Below, piece by piece: positions 58,164-64,000 of a DNA stretch of 64,000 nucleotides; the stretch's first letter is position 1; each line of letters starts with the position of its first letter. The notes beneath the pieces were generated by a model. The model saw only the letters and a program-made list of their open reading frames with translations. It had not been told where the DNA came from and did no database searches. Made by a program: the position numbers and the translations under genes. This DNA comes from Hysterangium stoloniferum (Eukaryota; Basidiomycota; Agaricomycetes; Hysterangiales; Hysterangiaceae). The stretch covers positions 62,001 to 126,000 of the forward strand of contig WHVD01000014.1 in assembly GCA_015178975.1 (NCBI GenBank), written 5' to 3'.

Positions 58164-59777
58164 GTGAAAGGCTGCTGTCTAATGCAGCCTTACATTGGCA
58201 TTGGTCCAGACATTGATAGGACCAAACTGTATTCCTCGAAAATGGCGAGTACGGTACATGATGATGACGGTAAGTTAAAACAATATGAAAAAACTACTAC
58301 GCGCGTCTGTGATAACGTAATCAGTATGTCGTAAGCCACCAGGCTTACACCCCTCCCCACTTTGAAAAATTACCATGCCAAATAATGATGTAAAAAAAAA
58401 TTGGAATGGTGTTTTCAATGGGAGAACAAAAAATTGCAAATGAGATGGTGAACTGTGCAATATGGGGGAATGATGGACGATGATGGACACTGATAACGGA
58501 CAATGCAGTACTGTGAGGGGGTACAGTTGTGAAAGGGTCCCAAAAATAAACAGATAAGAAAATCCAAAACAAGACTGTTGATATTCATCCAGACTTACAC
58601 TCCTCTCTATTCGGAACCTGAAAACCTGGATAAGGCACGGTTCACAAAGAGTAAGAAATAGTGGATTTGCGAAACCAAATGAATGGTCCGGAATGCAGGG
58701 CAAAGCCAGGCTTACACCCCTCCCTGATCAAAATTTGACAATATCCCCAACAACCAAGTCGGCAGACATGTCGATCCCTAACAGCGGATGAGTTGTGGAT
58801 TGACAAACACTACGGTAGACGAAATCGATACGACGGTGAAAATGAAGATTATAGAGATCCAAAAAATTGCTGCGGCTTCTATTGTGGTGCTGGAATAGAA
58901 TGGTAGAGGCTGGAGTCAAACTCGAATGGCACTGAGATCTGATTGACGGAAAGGAACTGAATGAGTGGGTTCCGGAACAAGTCAATATCCAAGTGTTGTG
59001 AATGAGACAAAGATGAACGGTACAGCAATGTGTAGGATAGGGTGAATTTCGACAATGGGATAATATGTGTACTGGAGTTGGTCAACGCTGAACGGCGGCG
59101 ACGGTAGTGATGGTAAAGGTGACAATCATAATGGACGTTGCAAAACAGCACGGGTGTGGGCCAAGCATGGGTCGGTTCAATTGGTTCGACGATAACATTG
59201 TATGACTGGCAGTTACGAGTGCGATACTGAAAACGAGTGCGGATGCAAGTGCAAGTGCAGGTGCGACTGCGAGTGCGGCACGATGTTGAAGTTATGATTG
59301 CGAGGTGGTGTCAAAATGGCGATGAGACAACGACGGTGAAGGTGGAAGTGCAACGTGGAGTTGGAGCTACGATTCTGGGACAAGTTTCAACAGTAGGCAT
59401 TAAATAAGATGGTGACCGCAGCTTGTAAGTGTGATGAATTGAATTTTATGTTGAGTGTGGGTGAGAGCAGTACGATAATTTCTGATTGGGAGAGTCAAAT
59501 GAGGATGTTGGATGAAAAATGAGTGGATGCGAACGAGTCGAAGGTGACGTGTTTGCGTTGTCGGAAAAGGCAAAGTCGATATCAAAAAAAAAGTGAAAGG
59601 CTGCTGTCTAATGCAGCCTTACATTGGCATTGGTCCAGACGTTGATAGGACCAAACTGTATTCCTTGAGAATGGCGAGTACGGTACACGATGATGACGGT
59701 AAGTTAAAACGATATGAAAAAACTACTACGCGCGTCTGTGATAACGTAATCAGTATGTCGTAAGCCACCAGGCTTAC
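58164..59777 (-). mobile_element. Small LTR element (TRIM-like), both LTRs present
   Basis: Two direct repeats of 184-185 bp, 58164-58347 and 59593-59777, differ at only a few bases. They flank about 1245 bp with no recognisable retroelement protein. The whole is bordered by ACACT (58159-58163 and 59778-59782). A purine-rich tract on the minus strand (GTGGGGAGGGGT) touches the left LTR, so the element probably reads on the minus strand. Too short to be autonomous. LTR similarity points to a recent insertion. Confidence 0.8.
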
Positions 59778-59782
59778 ACACT

Positions 59783-60240
59783 GTCTCATTTTTCCATTTG
59801 CGCATTCTTCAAAGCTCAATTACCTAACAAATATATGCATCCAATATGTAGCTGTAGCAGTCATGGATCATGTATATGAATGGCATTAAAGAGGTTTTTG
59901 AAACAGAGGTTTCGGAACAGTGAAGTTACTTTCAAATGGATGTCAGTTGGTGTTAAGATTTATAATAATTTCTATTTTTGGTAAATGAGATTATTCCCGC
60001 AAACTCAGATTTTAAGTGCTGGGCAAGATTGACCCCACAGGCACCCATATCTATCAGTTACTGTTCAGCAACCTTAGAAGCCTCATGCCCCCTGTCTTAC
60101 ACGTGACCTCTTACTTACATAATGTTTTGCTTTTTCCTCCTGCTCCTCATCTATACCATTCACTAGTTCATCCAGCCATACACCCTCATCCTATCAACCT
60201 GTCCAAATCCAGTCCCAGTCAGCCTATTTCAAGACAAATA
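59783..60240. other. Spacer between the TRIM and the Copia fossil
   Basis: AT-rich; it should hold the 3' end of the Copia element, but no LTR or purine tract was identified. Confidence 0.35.
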
Positions 60241-60243
60241 ACT

Positions 60244-63200
60244 CTAGCTGGCAATACTAATGCCATTGGGGAAGTATCGAGTGTTCCCAGATTGTGCCGC
60301 TGTCGTTTGCTTTTTCAAGGTCCACGATATCAGCCCTGAACCTAAAAATAACACATAACCACTTGTGGAATGCCAGTCTTCGGTGTCACCAGCAAAGTCG
60401 GCATCTGAGTACCCATGCAAACATAACACATTTCCTCCAAGTTGCAGTTCAAAATTTCAGGTTGTGTATAAGTGTTGAAGAATGCATTTCACTAAGTTCC
60501 AATGGGTTTGTACTGGGTTTAATGAATACTGACATACCTTCTTTACAGAATACGCAACATCAGGTCGCATTTCAATTGCTGTAAACATAAGACTGCCAAT
60601 TAGTTCGCGATACCATAACTTCATAGTATCTTGGCATTCTTCATCGGTTTCTGGATGCGTTATAGAAGTAAAATCGATCCCAAAGGGAATGGGAGTGTCC
60701 ATGGGTCTTGTATTTTGTACATTAAATTTCTTCGCTATGCTCTCAATATAATCCATTTGTGATACAAATATTGATTTGCATTCTTCGTCACATTATATAT
60801 TCCTTCCAAGAATCCAATCCCCATCCTCTTCGCTAGATGTTCCAAATCTCTCTTCGATCGCCTTTTCTAATTTGCAAAGTCAACTTTTATCTCCCACACT
60901 TATAACATCATCCACCCAAAACGCTACAACAGCCCAACTTCCATCTTCCCACGTCTTAAAAAAACCGTGCTATTGAAGTCAGAAAAAAACCATGTGAGTT
61001 CGTTGACCATAAAGTTATATAACGTTTTTCTCCACTCATTCCCACCTTGTTTTGTTCCATACAGTGCCTTCAATAACGGCAGCACTAAGTGCTCCTTTCC
61101 TGCCTGTTCAAACCCTTCTGGTTGCTGTATCCACACTCTTTCTTTCATTATCCCCTGGAGATATCCCGATTTAATGTCAAATTCCCATATCGCCATATTT
61201 TTCATTGTGCCCAGAGTCAGTAGAATTCGAAAGGATTCCCACTTCATTACAGGTCCATATGTTTCATTCAAGTGTAATCCAGGAATTTGGTTAAACCCTT
61301 TTACGACTATGCGTACCTTCCTTTTTACTAGCTTACCATTCTTATAGGATCCACGACACACTGTTCCCATTTTCAAGATACGCATTCCTTGCGGAGGCTC
61401 TTCTGGGGGACCAAATACCTCGTGATCAATCATATTCTTCCACTCTTTTTGTCGCGCCTCTTCCCAAGCTGTTATGTATTTCTAAGTTTTTTCCAATTTT
61501 TTAAACAATTTCCCCTAACAAATTGCAAAAACAAATATTCAAATGTAATTATATTGCGACGATTAAATTGTACAATATTTGTTTGATTTATCCTGAATTT
61601 ATACAATTTATTTTGTATTTTTATCTAATAAATTGAGCAAGTAATTGAATTTCTACTTTTTATTCTTTTTTGATTAATATGTCGGCGACTCAGCGCTTAT
61701 TCACAACGCGCGAGTAATCATGTGACATTCACATGATATTTCAAACTCCGATGCTGACAAAACGCGATTTGAAATACTCGCGCATTATCAAGGTGAAATA
61801 TATATATTTTTATATTATTATAATAAAATATTATATTTATAACTAATTAAAAGTAAATATAATAATTATATAATAATATAAAACCGGCCTGGCGTTTATT
61901 ACACGGCGCGCGGGAAAATCGTCACAACGAGTGACAACCGTCATAACAGGTGACAGTTGTCACAAGGGCGCGCGACGGTCACAGAGGCGCGCGACTGTCA
62001 CAACGCGTGACAGTCACAAGACGCGAAGGGTGTCATGCGCGCGCACAGGCGCGAGAGCATTATGTCATCATATATGCTACTGCAACAAAAACAGGAAACT
62101 CTCTGGAACATTCCAGTGGCTTCCAATGGAACATTAGTTAATAGGTACTAATATTAGATAGAATATTGTAGAATATTCTATAAAATTCTACAATGTTCCA
62201 TTATGCCAAGAATATTCTATAGTGTCTTAGAAGTAGTTAGAACCTTCCACAATGCTCTAGAAAATTCTAGAAAATTCTAAATGACATCACTCCTCCCAGA
62301 ATGACATCATTAAATCTTCTAGAATCTTCTAAATGTCTCAGACTAAAATGTATATAAGGAGCTCAGCTCCAGCCTTGAATAAAATCAATCATATCATCAC
62401 ATCAACCCACCACATCTGTGTGTGTCACTGCAGCAAGCAGGCTACTCCACCCCTATCTGGGCAGTTGGACATCTCATTCCACCTCTATCTGAGCTGTTGG
62501 AAACCCTTGCCACCTCTATCAGAGTTGTTGGCCCAATCAGATCCCTTGTCACCTCAATCTGAGCTGTTGACTGATCTGCTGTTCCCCTGTCACCTCAATC
62601 TGAGTTGTTGACTTTTGTTCCCCCTTGCCACTTCTTAATTGAATAGCTGGCTATCTTTTATATATTATTTCCACCTCAGTTAGAGTTGTTGGTTATCAAC
62701 TAATAATATATAAATAATCTCATACTATAGTCATCTCTTAATTGAGTACTGATTATTAGTTTTCCTTACATTGTTATTTGTAGTTTAAGACTTCAGTCAC
62801 CTCTAGTTGAGTAATTTGACTGTTTATTACATTGCAAATAATCCCGTTCCTTTGTTCATTTATTGTGAATCAGTAAAGCATATTCACATAAACAAATACT
62901 GAGAATATCCTTGCAGAATCCTTAAGACTACATTAAGATCCTGATAAGTTAATATCACAGTAGACCTTGTAGGTTAGTGTAAATAAAGCATATATTAGCC
63001 AAATAGTGTTTTATTCTATATCTAATCTTTTGACCCGTTTATAAATATTTTTACTGTTTGACAAATAGTATAAAATATATATAAACTAGCTAGCATTGAA
63101 GTTAAATCTAGCTTCGGAATCAGTAAATTGTTATTCTTATTTTAGTAGTTGTTATCACAGAAAAAGAACAAGCTTGCACAAGCAGCTCTCAAAACCTTCT

Positions 63201-63747
63201 TTGCGAAGTTGGGTGCATATATTCAAGTAAACTCTTGACTTCAGGGGTTCTAAGTCTATTTAGGCTGCCACTGATTAATATCAAATACTTAAATTATTTT
63301 ACCTTGCAGCGAATTGAGTATTTGCACATTTTGATAGAGCATTGGACTCCTTTTTCGGAAAATAGTATTAAAATAAGGCTAATACATTACACAAGCTTTA
63401 CCTCCCTCTCCAGGCATTCACAACACCTCTTCCATTATTGGATCTTTTCCCATTGTGGAGTACATTACTGGTTCGTCAGTCATTTCTAATGTCGCACTAC
63501 TTATAGTTTCCCGTAGTTTTCACGACCTTGTTTTGCCTTGTGGATAATCAGGTATGTCAGACACCAAACAAGATTCTTCAATTGGTTTGCTGACTTCTTG
63601 TTCATCCCTCTGTCTGGGCCGCAGACAGATATGGATTGTCAATTTTGGTTGAGAAGGTGGTTGACTTAACGTTGTTGGTTGCGAAGGTATGTTCCTATCT
63701 TTTATTTCTCCTATTTTATTAAATTGACCTTTGTCTTCATAAGCCAT
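60244..63747 (-). mobile_element. Ty1/Copia fossil, split by solo LTR A2
   Basis: Minus-strand pieces: RNase H (about 60430-60244, YSDADFAGD), the RT 3' side (60756-60457, with PMDTPIPFG and YRELIGSLMF), and RT (61433-60924, with MIDHEVFGPPEEPP, VCRGSYKNGKLVKRKVRIVVKGF, FDIKSGYLQG, ALYGTKQGGNEW). The N-terminal side of pol continues beyond the inserted LTR, at 63392-63747. Gag, protease and integrase are absent. Broken in several places. At its right end it meets the ubiquitin protease gene. Confidence 0.85.
61470..63391 (+). mobile_element. Solo LTR, family A (copy A2)
   Basis: 1922 bp, TGTTATGTATT to AATACATTACA, with an exact target duplication CAAGC at 61465-61469 and 63392-63396. It is inserted in the Copia RT region. 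It contains a short 19-bp-type array (61921-62020), the heat-shock-element cluster (62107-62333, with GAAAATTCTAGAAAATTC at 62260-62277), a TATA box TATATAAGG at 62351-62359, and the CACCTC repeats (62450-62680). A roughly 55-bp insertion relative to A1 lies near 63150-63200. Confidence 0.93.
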
Positions 63748-64000
63748 GAAAACCTATAAACTATCCTTGGAGGCCATTTATCTCAATTGTTTGCTTCAAG
63801 ATGCGTCTTCAGAATATTTAGATTCTCTTGCCGCATTGCCTATGTCAAACCCGAATGGGGCAAGTACTTCTATTCCACGGACAAAGATTAATCCTACGCA
63901 AAGCGTGGAATGTTGTCTGAAGATGTTTACCTCCGTAGAAGTGCTGGACGGAGATAATATGTTTGGTTGTCATAATGTGAACCCCTGTTTATTTCATATG
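63743..64000 (+). CDS. Ubiquitin-specific protease (USP) fragment, runs off the window
   Basis: The plus-strand frame stays open from 63743 to the window end. An ATG lies at 63746 (MKTYKLSLEAIYLNCLLQDA), but it probably is not the true start because the sequence begins inside the catalytic domain. The block SVECCLKMFTSVEVLDGDNM followed by GCH (about 63907-63975) matches the segment of USP/UCH catalytic domains in which a linker precedes the zinc-binding CxxC; the first Cys of this pair is at the window edge and the second residue reads Asn-Val here. Known role of the family: removal of ubiquitin from proteins. The Copia fossil abuts immediately upstream, so the 5' part may be displaced or lost. 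Confidence 0.6.

Noticed and set aside
58275-59151. Minus-strand frames inside the TRIM as a gag-like protein
   Set aside because: No zinc knuckle, no gag signature, and one frame crosses from the LTR into the interior; coding is not supported.
83-63391. The two family A copies as the paired LTRs of one 63-kb element
   Set aside because: Each copy has its own 5-bp target duplication in a different host element, so they are independent solo LTRs.

Overview
The window looks like a piece of a basidiomycete (Agaricomycetes-type) fungal nuclear genome. The host genes have many very short GT..AG introns (43-60 bp where I could place both ends). The families present fit a mushroom-forming fungus: a giant DUF3712-type membrane protein, a 4-coumarate:CoA-ligase-like enzyme with many introns, a C2H2 regulator, Ty3/gypsy chromoviruses, Copia and Tad-like LINE relics, and Tc1 elements.

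Most of the window is layered transposon debris around islands of host genes. 1-9427 is the 3' part of a gypsy chromovirus (gypsy-1), with a 2.08 kb solo LTR (family A) inside its coding region and a long extra open region after pol. 9428-9960 is a remnant of a second gypsy family (X). 10937-12543 is an intact four-exon C2H2 gene (minus strand). 13.2-22.4 kb is a nest of LTRs and one Tc1 element, many of the LTRs with exact 5-bp target duplications. 22.4-24.5 kb holds a foldback element and an AT-rich degraded gene. 24.6-33.0 kb is a tandem family of adenylate-forming enzymes: an exon-1 relic, a nearly complete gene and a decayed copy, with LINE fragments between and after them. Two tRNA-Lys-like loci follow at 33.6-34.1 kb. 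34390-44473 is one giant, intron-rich minus-strand gene for a single-pass membrane protein built of about three repeated modules. 46132-47055 encodes a basic, probably nuclear protein. 49.5-57.9 kb is a second nest, holding gypsy X with most of its parts. 58.2-59.8 kb is a small LTR (TRIM-like) element. 60.2-63.7 kb is a Copia fossil split by a second family A solo LTR. The last 255 bp hold part of a ubiquitin-specific protease gene.

The most unusual signal is in gypsy X. On the strand opposite its polyprotein, between the chromodomain end and the 3' LTR, lies an extra gene with a textbook Zn2Cys6 cysteine pattern followed by a probable coiled coil. The same six cysteines, with identical spacing, are kept in a second, older copy at 9.5 kb. 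The second notable signal is a cluster of perfect heat-shock-element repeats just upstream of a TATA box in both family A LTRs. Retroelements are described here as fossils.
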